The notes under the pieces were generated by a model, which searched no databases, was not told where the DNA came from, and worked only from the letters and a program-made list of their open reading frames with translations. Shown here one piece after another: positions 32,641-43,668 of a stretch of 64,000 nt of DNA (its first letter is position 1; each line of letters starts with the position of its first letter). This DNA comes from Prostheceraeus crozeri (lineage: Eukaryota > Platyhelminthes > Polycladida > Euryleptidae). The DNA lies in the NCBI GenBank assembly GCA_907163375.1, contig CAJQUW010007403.1:1-64000 (forward strand), read 5' to 3'. Both the position numbers and the translations under genes were made by a program.

Positions 32641-34750
32641 TATCCTCGTCCACTGACACTGTTCCATCCTACAAAAATGACGATGAAAGGTAGTACTATA
32701 ATAATCTGATAAAAGAATGACATTTGGGTAAAAATTAAACGTTAGATCGAAAGTCGCAAAGTCTTATCAGTGAAACATTTGAAGGATTTCATTCGTGAAA
32801 CATGGGTCTACAGGTTACTGAGAAAATCCTACCTCAGCATGCCGCACCTTATCTTTACAGTTATTCGTGCCTTTTGGTCACTGCACAAAATACTTACCGA
32901 TGAGAATTCCTTGACAAACTTGATACTGCTAAAAGTCTAAAGCTCTCCATCAATGGTCAAGATAGAGTCTCCACGTATCCGGGTAGTTGTATAATAAAGT
33001 TAGAAAATAGACGTCTTCGGATACAGTTATTTCATTAAGGTTGGCAGACGATTCGCTATTGGAGCTTTCTCAATGCCAGTGAAACACAAAATTAGTGCAA
33101 GCATTTACAAGAGTGATCTGCACGGGGTGAACAAGATTCGACAGACTGCAATTAACAAATCAACAGGGACACTATACTCTCCATTAATGTGCAAAAATAA
33201 TTAATAGAAAACATTGATTTTTGATCAGGTAAAGATCTAGGATGGTAATTGATATAATAATTTTGACCGGAACAGTTACAACAGCTATACTTATTCACGC
33301 TTGATTCAAAACATTATCTTCGATAAATCATTTATTATACTTTATTTAAGTGAAAACAATTGACCTCTCTGATCTTTTATTACTTCGAAGCAAGTCATAA
33401 CTGCAATCTCCCGAAACTGCTTCTATTTTGCTTGACTGGAAAATATTTATTTGATTAAATGTCTTCCAGTTTAAAACCTTTCGGCACATGCTACATTTCT
33501 TTCTCCGGAATGTCCACAACATCGGTTACTGCAAAATTGAAAATATGAAAATCTGAAAATATGCGACTATGAAAATAGAAACAAAAATAAACTTTTTGAT
33601 GGAAATAATACCTATGTTCTTCTTGTACATTGCAGTTGTAGACAATTTTTCAATTCCAAAGGATTTCTGTGATTAATGTAAAAATGTATTGTATTGACAT
33701 TCCACTTTCGCCAAAAAAAGTTTTGAATTGATTCAATGACTTTGAACCTGCCCTATGAAAGTGAAAGGCACTTTTTGAGAAAGCAAACACTATGTTTCAA
33801 ATTGTAGTAGCAGTCGATCGGTTAGGTATATTCATATTGAATCAGTATTTTGCTTACTACAATTATGTATTTCTTATTTATTCACGTTACTTATTCTGTT
33901 TTCAGTAACGTGATGTTCTGTCCAGTAAATAATATTGTGGTAGACGCAACTTCTCCACAATCGCGCTTGAGATACACCAAGATTCAAGAATGACACTATT
34001 AGGTAAAGTCACAGAGACGCAAAATTAACGAAGTTAACATCAGCTACTGATTCTCTGATGCAATAGCAGTGTTTTTAAAGCATGTATGTAAAGAACGTCC
34101 AAAGTCATGCATTAGATCACGCAGCTGAATTAAAACGTTTACATTTTTCCAGAATGAATTAATTTTGTAAATGCAATGTCTATCAACACAGCCTGATCAG
34201 AAATAATCCTTCTATTTCACATACAGATAAGGGTTCAATTTGAAAAGCGACATACTTTTCGTTACAGAGAGTTGCAATTTCGCATGTTATTATAAATGCT
34301 GAATCTTTGATTTTCCTGCCTCAGCATTTGTGGTTTTTTGGTTCCAGCTCGATGTTAAGTATTTGCTAATGGAAGTATGAAGTTTTGATTTTTCTTCCTT
34401 CTAAACTTATTTTGTTCCACAAAACAATCATACTTGTATATTATCATAGATTTTCGGTTGGGTAAGAGATACTTTCTGGTAATGCATATTCGTAAGTTCA
34501 ACAGGAGCACTGTGTTAAAATATAGTTTTCAAAAAGATTACCTTCATTGATTTTTGTTAAAAAAAGATTGATATCTGTTCTTAAGATTCAGTGAGGGAAG
34601 GTTACTGCGAATGAGGTTCGACAGGAGTTATTGAATTCATTTTTTGTAAATATCACATCTTTTTGCTTTTCATTGAATTTCAGGAGTAGAGATTCGCTCT
34701 CATTTTCGCTTCCTAAGAATTAGGAATGCATCATTGACATACCGCCCATA
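32641..34750. other. Intronic sequence without recognised features
   Basis: This is a long AT-rich stretch in the large intron of the LARGE-like gene. No coding frame over 60 codons with family resemblance, no RNA gene and no repeat pair could be supported. Confidence 0.5.
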
Positions 34751-35334
34751 TAGTACAGTAAAATTAGACCAAATAAAGGCGTAACCCGGACAAAATTAGG
34801 AGAAAGCTGAAACTTGGTGTACTTAAACTCCATGCTGTGTTAATGAACGTGTCCAAAGTCCCAAGAGATGCGTTGTGTGCTTTTTTAGTAATGTTGTCCT
34901 AAAGATGCCAACTTTCATTGTGCTGTCCACAGTTTTCTCTCTCTAAATCAAGTTATTTTTATCACATGATTGGTGAATCATCCTATACGTAACAGCCATC
35001 GTAGCGATGTCGCTTGACGTTCAACGGGAAAGGCTCTATCAGCTCTCTTCTCATTGGTTCCTCTGATGGAATGACGTGAATGCAATGTCCAATGCGAAGC
35101 TGCTAATTGCGCGCGGGAATTTGATCTGCTACAGATTTGGGCTTTCGATCACGTGCATTTGATCTGGAATCATTATTATAAATCATATAGGGCATGTAAA
35201 TTGTAAATTAATGACATTAGCTATACATGACATGTATATTTTGTGGAGATTCTCTTGATTTATTGGATACTATAACTGTTAGAAGAGGCATTGCGAATAT
35301 TATTGAACTAAGTAATAGATGGAATGTGATAGAT

Positions 35335-35366
35335 AAATAGATATATAGATAGATAGATAAATGTGA
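35335..35366. repeat. GATA microsatellite
   Basis: A short imperfect GATA/TAGA run lies just upstream of the transposon gene and places a stop in every frame, so the coding region visible here begins after it. Confidence 0.8.
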
Positions 35367-35370
35367 TGGA

Positions 35371-37700
35371 ATAGGCGAGGCTCTTAAAAACGTTAGTGAA
35401 ATCATGGTTCATATTGAATGCAGGAGAAAGTACACACGCCATGTTGATAGAGAGAGAAGTAGAAGTCCAACAACTGCGCCATCTAAAACGGGTAGACCCG
35501 CTACTGTTCCACGATTAAGATCGACCAGCAAAGAGGTGTTTAATTTTCAAACATATTGTCTATTTTGCAGTGAACTTGCAGTAGCTGACAATTCAAAGCA
35601 TGCCGTTCATAGAAGAAGAAAAGTGCATCTGGCACGCACCTTGAGTATAAGAGACAATCTTAAAAAGAGCACGTGATCGCCATGATGAATGGGGCAATGA
35701 TGTTCTTCAAAGAATTTGCCATGTTATTGATTTAGTGGCCTCAGACGGTCGTTACCACCACGACTGCTACGTTAAGTTCACAAAAGAGAAAGCCAAATGT
35801 GAGCCAGGTTGGCCTGAGAATAGCGTATCTGCAGATAGCTTTCATAAGTTATGTGAATATATTGACGAACATGATGACTGTCAATTTACTATCCATGAGT
35901 TGCGTAGCACTATGGCAAGCTTTGCTGATGCAAATGAATTCGTTCATTCCGAGAGACATCTAAAGAGGAGGCTTCTTGATGTCCATGGTCCACGTATTAC
36001 TATAACTGAGATCCCCGGCAAAGTAAACGTTCTCATGTTGAAAGACACAGCGCATAAAATTCTTTCAGACAAATGGTACACTGACAGAGATTTAGACGAA
36101 CAAAAAGAGCGCGAAAGAATTGTGAAAGCTGCAGCAGCGATAATTCGTGAGGATATTCGCCAAATGTATTTAGACTGCTCAAAATACCCAAATGCGGATG
36201 AGATAAACGCAGATGATAGTCATCTGATTCCCAACTCATTGCGAATATTTATCGACAATGTTTTGATCAGCAAATCTATCAGTAATTCATCAAATGTCAT
36301 TCGTAGGCGTAAGACAATTAACCATGCGTTGATGTTCGCTTGCCCACCTAGATCATTCATATCAGCATTGCAAATTGGTTTATCTGTTTTCCTACACAGA
36401 ACCTATGGGTCTAGGCTTCTCATTGACATCTTGTCGGGTATGGGATTCTGCAGCTCATACTCAGAAACCATGAAATATCAAGACTCAGCCATGGTCAACT
36501 CAATTCCAAAAATAAGTGAAAATGGCTTTGTTCAATTTGTATTCGATAATGCTCATGTCAATACACGAACATTAGATGGAATGGGAACATTTCATGCATT
36601 GGGAGGTATTCGATGCGTGACTCCTTCAGCTGCCGTAAGTGTAGGCACTGATATTCCACGAATTACCAAAGAGACAAAGACCAAGTCTAAGAATGAAATA
36701 CCAATTCACCATTACAGGAAACCGAAAGTTTCAGGTCTCTCAACTATCTTTGTCGAGGATCTAAATGTCCACGCAGCCACTGAATACGCTATAAAGAAAT
36801 CCCAGGCGTTCAAGTTTGACATGTTATGGATCCACAATATAATACCTAAAGCTGATACCGGAAGCTCAGGAGTTGGTTGGAATGGCTATATGCAAATTGC
36901 AGTTGACGACGGCACGATTTGTAGTACCAGTCGAGTGATGGCAGTTCCCTTCATTAACTTGGAACCTGGAAACTTGACTACCCTTTTCTCGGCTCTCAGA
37001 TTCGCGGCAGAAGAATGCACAGCTAAAAAGCAATGCTGCATTGTCACATTCGATCAACCTCTTTACTTGAAAGCCGTTGAGATCACTGCCTCCGCTGACA
37101 AAAATGATATCTTATCCTCTGTCATAGTTCGTTTAGGAGGCTTCCATCTGCTTATGTCTTACTTAGGAACGATAGGATATAGTATAGTATGGAAGGAAGT
37201 GGCATTGAAGAAATGTGGAAAACAGTTTATGCAAAGAACAGCATATATCAAATGATGTCTGGTCATGCTTACGAACGATCAATTCGGGCTCATTTACTTG
37301 CGCATCAGTCATTGGTTATACTGATCACATCAAATTTCTGTGACTTTCGAACGGACTTTCTTGAAGGATTACATAATTTAGAGAACGCTCTGTTAAGTAA
37401 GATAGCAGGTAAAGAAGCATGCTCATCCCATGATCTGACATTTTTGACTTATCAGAATTATCAGACAACCAACTAAGTCCAATTCTGACTCTGTCACTTC
37501 TAGCCCCTGAAAAGGTGCTCAAGATCATCTCTTGCAAATGCAAGACATTATGCGGAAAAGCATGCAGTTGTCGAAAACTGGGTTTGCCGTGCTCAGTTAT
37601 GTGTGGTCACTGCCTGGGCAACTTCTGCCTTAATGCACCACACATCGAAGTTTCAAGGGAAACGACATCAGAACCTCAGGACACTGTGGATGATGAGTGA
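35371..37700 (+). pseudogene. Putative transposase with C-terminal CXC domain, three frameshifts
   Basis: The successive parts belong to one long protein seen in many marine invertebrates as uncharacterised. The N-terminus has VHIECRRKYTR and a YCLFCSE zinc pair. The middle has RYHHDCYVKF, VQFVFDNAHVN and FDQPLYLKAVEI. GGFHLLMSYLG, MEGSGIEEMW and MSGHAYERSIRAHLLAHQ follow. The C-terminus is CKCKTLCGKACSCRKLG...CSVMCGHC, a tesmin/CXC-like zinc fold. Frame changes occur near 35670 (A run), near 37180 (a duplicated ATAGT) and near 37445. The gene was probably functional until recently. Confidence 0.72.
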
Positions 37701-38030
37701 ATTATGAATTTTCGATTATGATGACATTGAAAGCAATCCTTAATAATGACAATGGACTTGATTTCCTCAATAAGGGATTTCTATTGTAAAATATTGACTT
37801 GTTCTTCTTTTTTAATGCATGTACATTTCATTGAGATCATATTTTATGAGTTTGAAAAATATAAGTAGTATGATGCGTATTATTTTACTTATTTTTATTT
37901 TTCTCGAAAAGCACACAGTATATTTCTTGGGACTTTTAACCTAAAGTTGAACACGTAAACCACTATCGATATGCAAAAATCCAGCTTTCTCCTAATTTTG
38001 CCGGGGTAAAAATCTAATTTTCCTGCACTA

Positions 38031-38500
38031 ATAGTATACTTTAGCAATTTCAATAGCTTCCTTTCATGCTCGAAGATAGAAGGTTGAGGAGAAATCTGCA
38101 GCTTTCCTCACGCGGTGGTCGGTCGTGAAGTTCTTATGGATGTTTGCCACTGCTGAATATATAGTTCTGAACAACATTCTCTGGGATGCTCATCAAATGA
38201 TACAAAATGTCACTCTCATTGATTTTAACCAAACCTTGAAGTTGGAAGTATCTTTTGAATCTCACTGAAACTCATTGAAATTATTCAATAATGGTTTCAG
38301 AAATTGGGAGTCGATGTAGGCTACTTGAAAATTCGGTGATTGTAGGAAGACAACATCGAGAGCACAGTTTTTGAGTGAGTGTCGTCCTTTTACAGGCCTA
38401 CATAATCGTGGAATAATGCAAGCATCTGAGTTAAAGTCTGCAGCTTGTCGGAGCTGTTTTCCTTCGATGAGTTGAATCAATAAGTCATGCAGCTTCTGAT
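38031..38500. other. No recognisable feature
   Basis: Intronic sequence; no gene or repeat supported. Confidence 0.4.
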
Positions 38501-38504
38501 ATAT

Positions 38505-38850
38505 GACAATGACAATGTAATCTTTATTGGTCTACAAAATGACATTCGGTAGACGCATTCGACAGTGTCCAATGCATGAAAGCGGAATGATGCGAGTCAT
38601 GACAGAAGTAAGAGACAGATGACAATATAAGAAGTTATCTACAAAAACGGATAAACGAGTGCTGGAGCCTTGTTGATATGGTAGGTGGTGACGGAGTCGA
38701 CAATCATTTCGCAAAAGTCGACTTCAAGTAGTAAAGGGAGCTCGCGGAGTGGGTCAAATCGTAGAGCTCGCGGAGTGGTGACAATCGTCAGATAGCAGTT
38801 TTCTGAACAGAGAAACACATATGTTATCCACTGACATTTATTGATCAGCA
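38505..38850 (-). repeat. 3' end of a truncated LINE or SINE
   Basis: The minus strand ends in ACCAATAAAGATTACATTGTCATTGTCAT: an AATAAA signal followed by short ATTGTC tail repeats. A GGAGCTCGCGGAGTGG-type duplication lies upstream (about 38733-38775). No coding remnant is assignable. Confidence 0.5.
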
Positions 38851-39185
38851 TTGATTTGATTGATTAGCAATGATTGATTTCCTAAAAAATGCGCTGCTGA
38901 AGTCGAATGTGCAACATTGTCACATAGAAAACTAATATGATATCAGAAATATCATTTAAGCAGCCGATTAGAAGCTACAGCCGATCTATTGATCAATATC
39001 GATCTGATTGATTGACAGTGATTGATTATATGAAAATGGAATATTGATGCGCTCAAAACTTCAAATTTAAACCTCATTTTCACATAGAAAACAAATATGA
39101 TATAAAGAATATCATTCAATCACTCTGATTATATGCTGGACTATCTATTGATTAATATCGATTTGGTTGATTGATTGATCGTCTT
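38840..39185. repeat. Tandem repeat, unit about 160 bp
   Basis: Two units and part of a third repeat TTGAT(C/T)AATATCGAT, TTGATTGATTGAC, CACATAGAAAAC(A/T)AATATGAT and AATATCATT in the same order. The third unit ends at about 39181. The units are moderately diverged. Confidence 0.7.
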
Positions 39186-39217
39186 ATTAAAGATTAAGCC
39201 TACGACTTTGAATCAAA

Positions 39218-39450
39218 GTGTATCGCCTCAACTATACCGATGACTCCTGCTCATGGGCATACGTTGGAGAGAGCTCGAGAACGGTGGAGGAGCGTTTGAA
39301 GGAGTACAGAAGTAATGTGAGGAATGCCGCTACATCTTCAGAAGTTGCCTCGCATGTCATCGACATCGGCCACCGAATTGACTGGGAACATTGTGAAACA
39401 CCAGATCGGGAGCCGGTTTACCAAAAACGCCTTATCAAATAATCCTTATG
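39218..39450 (+). pseudogene. GIY-YIG endonuclease fragment of a Penelope-like element
   Basis: The frame reads WAYVGESSRTVEERLKEYRS and SEVASHVIDIGHRIDWEH, then KRLIK before a stop. This is the second half of a GIY-YIG domain of the Penelope-element kind (YVGE-SRT--RLKEH...H-I-W). It belongs to a different family from the element at 6066-10290, and no reverse transcriptase remains nearby. Confidence 0.75.
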
Positions 39451-40110
39451 GTCGAAGAGGCTCAAAAGTGTGAACAAGTGTGAGTGCAATACAGGAACTG
39501 CTTGGACTGAAGTCCTTTAAGTTGTACCTCTTTTTTCTTGTCCCGTCTGTCGGTTTGTTTTCTTCATTTTACTTTTGACTTTTAGATAGTAGTAAATCTG
39601 GTTTCTGTTATTTTCATAGAGATATCAAACGCTTATTGACTATTGATGATATAACGATCATGTCTGCACTAAAATTTGGATCATTTATTTAGATTGTGAA
39701 ATTATTTTGTGATTTCAGAACGTCACCATGCTTACCGGCGGTAAGCGAAATGCATCGTGCTTTTCTATAACTTGCGCTTTTTCATAACCGAACATCTGGT
39801 CTGCCCTGGCTGCGCAGCATAAATCATATTCATGGCACAGGGCTTATTCAAACGAAATTCATACAGGCTAGAATATACGATTCAGGAAGCTGATGAAGTA
39901 GGGTTATCTATATGCACATGCAGTATAAAGTGCCAGTAATCATTTTTTGACAGTTTAAAGAATACTTCGTAATATTTATGTCACAAAACATACGTGTAGA
40001 TACTCTGAAATTACGTTACATCTACATGTTGTTAATGCTGTAATGATTGACTAAGCAATTTATTTCAGACTGAACGTCGTCAACGGTCCACATGAGTCTA
40101 ACTATAGTAA
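39451..40110. other. No recognisable feature
   Basis: Intronic sequence; nothing supported. Confidence 0.4.
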
Positions 40111-40111
40111 C

Positions 40112-40230
40112 CGGTTGCTCGGCGTTACTAGAATCGGCCTACCGGCCGGCCGGTCTTCAAAATTTGCGTCCGGAGCCGGGTCGGCGTTACTAAAACTAGC
40201 CGGCCGGCGGCCGGTTCAAACCCTGCCGCT
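40112..40230. repeat. GC-rich duplicated segment
   Basis: Two diverged copies of CGGCGTTACTA-AA followed by GGCCGGCCGG-type sequence lie in otherwise AT-rich DNA. The second ends with GGTTCAAACCC, which resembles a tRNA B box. No matching A box was found, so a SINE origin is only a possibility. Confidence 0.45.
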
Positions 40231-40279
40231 CATAAACTTTCTTTTAATACCAATCTTATATCTCTCAATGACTTCTCTA

Positions 40280-43177
40280 CACTCTAAAAAATTTTGGTTT
40301 TTAATTGGTTTTCCAGAAAACCACACGGATTTCTGGGAAACCAAACGGTTCTCCGGAAAACCAAACTGGTTCTCCAGAAAACCAAAAGGATTTCTGGGAA
40401 ACCAAACGGTTCTCTGGAAAACCAAACTGGTTCTCTGGAAAACGAAACGGTTGTCCAGAAAACCAGTTTGGTTTGCAATTTTGGGTCATCCAGCAGATCA
40501 ATTTCAATGCAAGAGGCAATCAATAAAAATTGCAACGTTTGACATCAACAATCAAATGATTGCGACCAATTAATGAAAATGCAATTGATTATCGATGAAT
40601 CCTGATATTTAGTGTCGCGATATATTTTTGTATGTCGAAGGAGATCTATTGACAGATCCTCGTTTGTGTAGAGTTGTAGACGGACATTCATGTTAGTGAT
40701 AGCAGAACTACTGACTTCCAAAAAATATATTAATTGATTAACCACGCGGAATCCTCATCTATCAATAGTGATTTGAATGATGGATTATTTGAGGATGATT
40801 TCAAGTGGTAAAAGTTATGCTGATTAGGACCTATTCCTAGCCTATTTGTATTTCACATTCTCATTTCACACCAGAAATTTAAATTTCATTGACTCATAAA
40901 GCACAAAAACTCTACTTTAGAATTGAATGTTGATTGTTGGGCAGTTATGGAATTTTATCATTCTATCTCTAACACTGCGGTGTCTTCTTTATCATCTACT
41001 GAAGGTTAACTCTCTTTCATTCACTGCTGCACATATCGTGATTCCCCTTACTCTCTTATCTCGCTGCAATGACTTGGCCTTAATTTAGCGAGCGGAATCT
41101 CTCCAAAGGGAAAGTATTACGTGACACTGCTTTTAACAGAAAGCATGCTTATTTGATTAGTTTTTACAGATGTATGTACAAACTAATAAATCATTAATAA
41201 AATTGCCAATGATTTACTGATAGCAAAGTCTTTCTTTATGAAAAACAATCGGTTTCGAGGATCTACATTTGTGTCGTTGCCATGACGTCAAGAATGAGGT
41301 GAGTCTGATTTTCTTCCTTCATTGACGCATTTGTTCTAGTGACCGTGTCATGTGCAGTGACTTAAACGTGCTGTCATCCTATTTCTTGTGGTACTGTGAA
41401 ATTTGTTTTGCTGTTTCAACGGTTATCCCTCATTGCACTATGTATGGAATTACATATGATCCACACAAAACGTGAGTATATTAGAAGATTTTAATAGTTG
41501 TTTCCAACAGTCCTTCATGTACTGTATAGCTGATATGCTTAAATAGTCTTTGCAATTCAATCTTAAATTACTTTATTTAATTATGAATGAATGTAAGTAT
41601 TCCCTTATAAATTATTCGGGCATCTAGCAATTTTGTCGTTAAATCTCATGACTACCGTGATTACTCTGTTTGTAGCCTACATGTATGTAGAGATCGCTTA
41701 TACGAATGATTTCATATTCATGTTCGACCATTTTTCAAAGCTTTTAAAAATCCCTATATCTAACTAATGTGATGTGTTATGTCAGCCATATAGCCTTGTA
41801 GAATATACATGAAGTCCTACAGTCTGCTGAACATTGTAGCTTTATACAAGTTTAATTTTAGCTTTGATGAATTTCCAATTTACCTCATACATAGGAAATC
41901 ATGAATAAATGAATTCTTGAAACCTAGTTATGCCAATGACACTTGTCCAAAACTGAAAGTGCAAATGTAGGAAATAAAAAAAATAAAATTGATTTATTTA
42001 TTTATTACATCATTATTTCTGATTGCACTTCAGTCAAAGATCGTTAATTAAGACCATGCATTCCAGATTTCCAATCTCTCAATTATCAAAAATCTTCATT
42101 AAACATGAGCTTATATATGCAAAATATACAAAAAATGCCGTGTGATCTTAATTAGACGAAATCTTAATTATCCTTGTCCCAATTAACGAGCTTCGACTGT
42201 AAATGATATTTTTTATGACTATAGGCCTATATGACATTAATTTCGCATCAACAAACATTGATTTCAAAGTTCAGTTTTATTCCACACCTTTTCAATAACA
42301 TCGTACTATCTTGCGGTAATCCTCTAAATGCTTCTTCTACACAGTCCTAATATTGAGGATATCCTTCAGAGATCATTTTTTCCTTTTTTCAGTAGCGAGT
42401 TCCACTCCAGTGGCAACGAGTATTGGCATCGAAAAATTCGACAACGTGGTTTTTTGGCTGCACCGGATTAGTTGGGCGTGCATCCTGCTGGAAGCCTATC
42501 TACGATTTTATTTACAATCTTGGAGAAAACTAGCAAATGTCTCAACTTCATGGGAAATTTTGTGACTAAAGACATCGTCCCTCGTCTTTCTTGTATTATT
42601 TCAGCAAGCTTGACTTGAAAAACCGTGAAAAATAAGAAACAATGACTTCTTGACATTTCGGGGACTGTTCTGGGAAATCTAGTATGGTTTTAGATAAATT
42701 ACAAATTTCAAAATACCTCATTTGAGTATTCACGCATTTTTGACACACTTTCACAATAATTCTTTTGCACATCTTATTGAGCTTATTTTATGCTGGGCCA
42801 ACAATTTGTGCATGTTGTTTTAAAATAATATTAGTATGAATGAAGTAGATATATTAAAGCATATCAGAATTATATTATAAAAAATGAATTGTTAACATTG
42901 TTTTATGCCATTATTATATTAGGCCTATTATTTAGTATATATATTAAATTGTATAGAAAACCGATATCGGGTCACTCTTGAAACCAATATTGGTTCTCCA
43001 GAAAACCAAGATATAAAAGCTGAAAAACCAATTTTGGTTTCCCAGAAAACCGATGACTTTTGGTTTCCTAGAGAACCAATTTCATTTGGTTCTCTGGAAA
43101 AAAATATTTGGTTTCACCCCCGGGACAGGCTGAAAAACCAAAATTGGTTTTCCAGGAAACCAATTTTTTTAAGAGTG
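40280..43177. mobile_element. 2.9 kb non-autonomous TIR element with palindromic arrays in its ends
   Basis: The ends are CACTCTAAAAAATTTTGG (40280) and AAAAAAATTGG's complement ending in AGAGTG (43177), flanked by TA on both sides (40278-40279, 43178-43179). Both terminal regions (about 40280-40480 and 42960-43177) are arrays of 25-35 bp units around GGTTTTCCAGAAAACC. TA flanks and CAC-type ends suggest a Tc1/mariner-type mobiliser, but the inside (40560-42950) has no coding sequence, so it is a passenger element. Confidence 0.75.
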
Positions 43178-43668
43178 TATTCTCGATTTGCTGATCGAAG
43201 TATCCGCGACCTCGATTTTGGTATCAGACAATACGTGAGATATCGAATCTAAAGTAATAAACCTTTGGAAGAATTGATGATTGGTTACCTATATGTCGCT
43301 GAAGACTTGTATGTGATTAACGTTTGATGTTGAATGCAAGCTCTAGGGGTAGATCCTCTTCTCCACCATTGGAAGCATTGCTGTGTCGTTTTCCGAATTT
43401 CATGGTTAGTAGATATTTAAAAATATTCTCGACTGTCTGTTAGCCATGAAATTCTGGTTCTGGAAACGGCACTCACCAGCAATGTCTTGGGTAGTAGGCC
43501 CACAACGAAACCGAATTTCCAATTAATGAGCTTTGATATTATACTGAGAATTTCGTGTCGGAATTAAACCACAATTTAGTATGATGAATGCAATATTGTG
43601 CACATAAATTGCTGGTCATTACTCAGCAATGCGGGGATATCCCACCTGTCTTCTGCGACCACATCTGA

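Larger units (their letters stand above)
34751..38030 (+). mobile_element. 3.3 kb TIR transposon with a CXC-domain gene
   Basis: Left (34751-34814) and right (37979-38030) ends are inverted repeats. They share TAGT-CAG-AAAATTAGA and CAAAATTAGGAGAAAGCTG. Outside both ends is ATA (34748-34750, 38031-38033), a possible 3 bp target duplication. A short target duplication and a large cysteine-tailed protein would suit Academ-like elements, but this assignment is tentative. Confidence 0.75.

Noticed and set aside
40190-40230. tRNA-like B box GGTTCAAACCC
   Set aside because: No A box, no cloverleaf and no acceptor stem could be drawn, so no tRNA gene is called.
40216-40542. Several overlapping frames rich in ENQ/GFPE-type repeats on both strands
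   Set aside because: They translate the palindromic GGTTTTCCAGAAAACC array; a repeat whose length is near a multiple of three stays open by chance.
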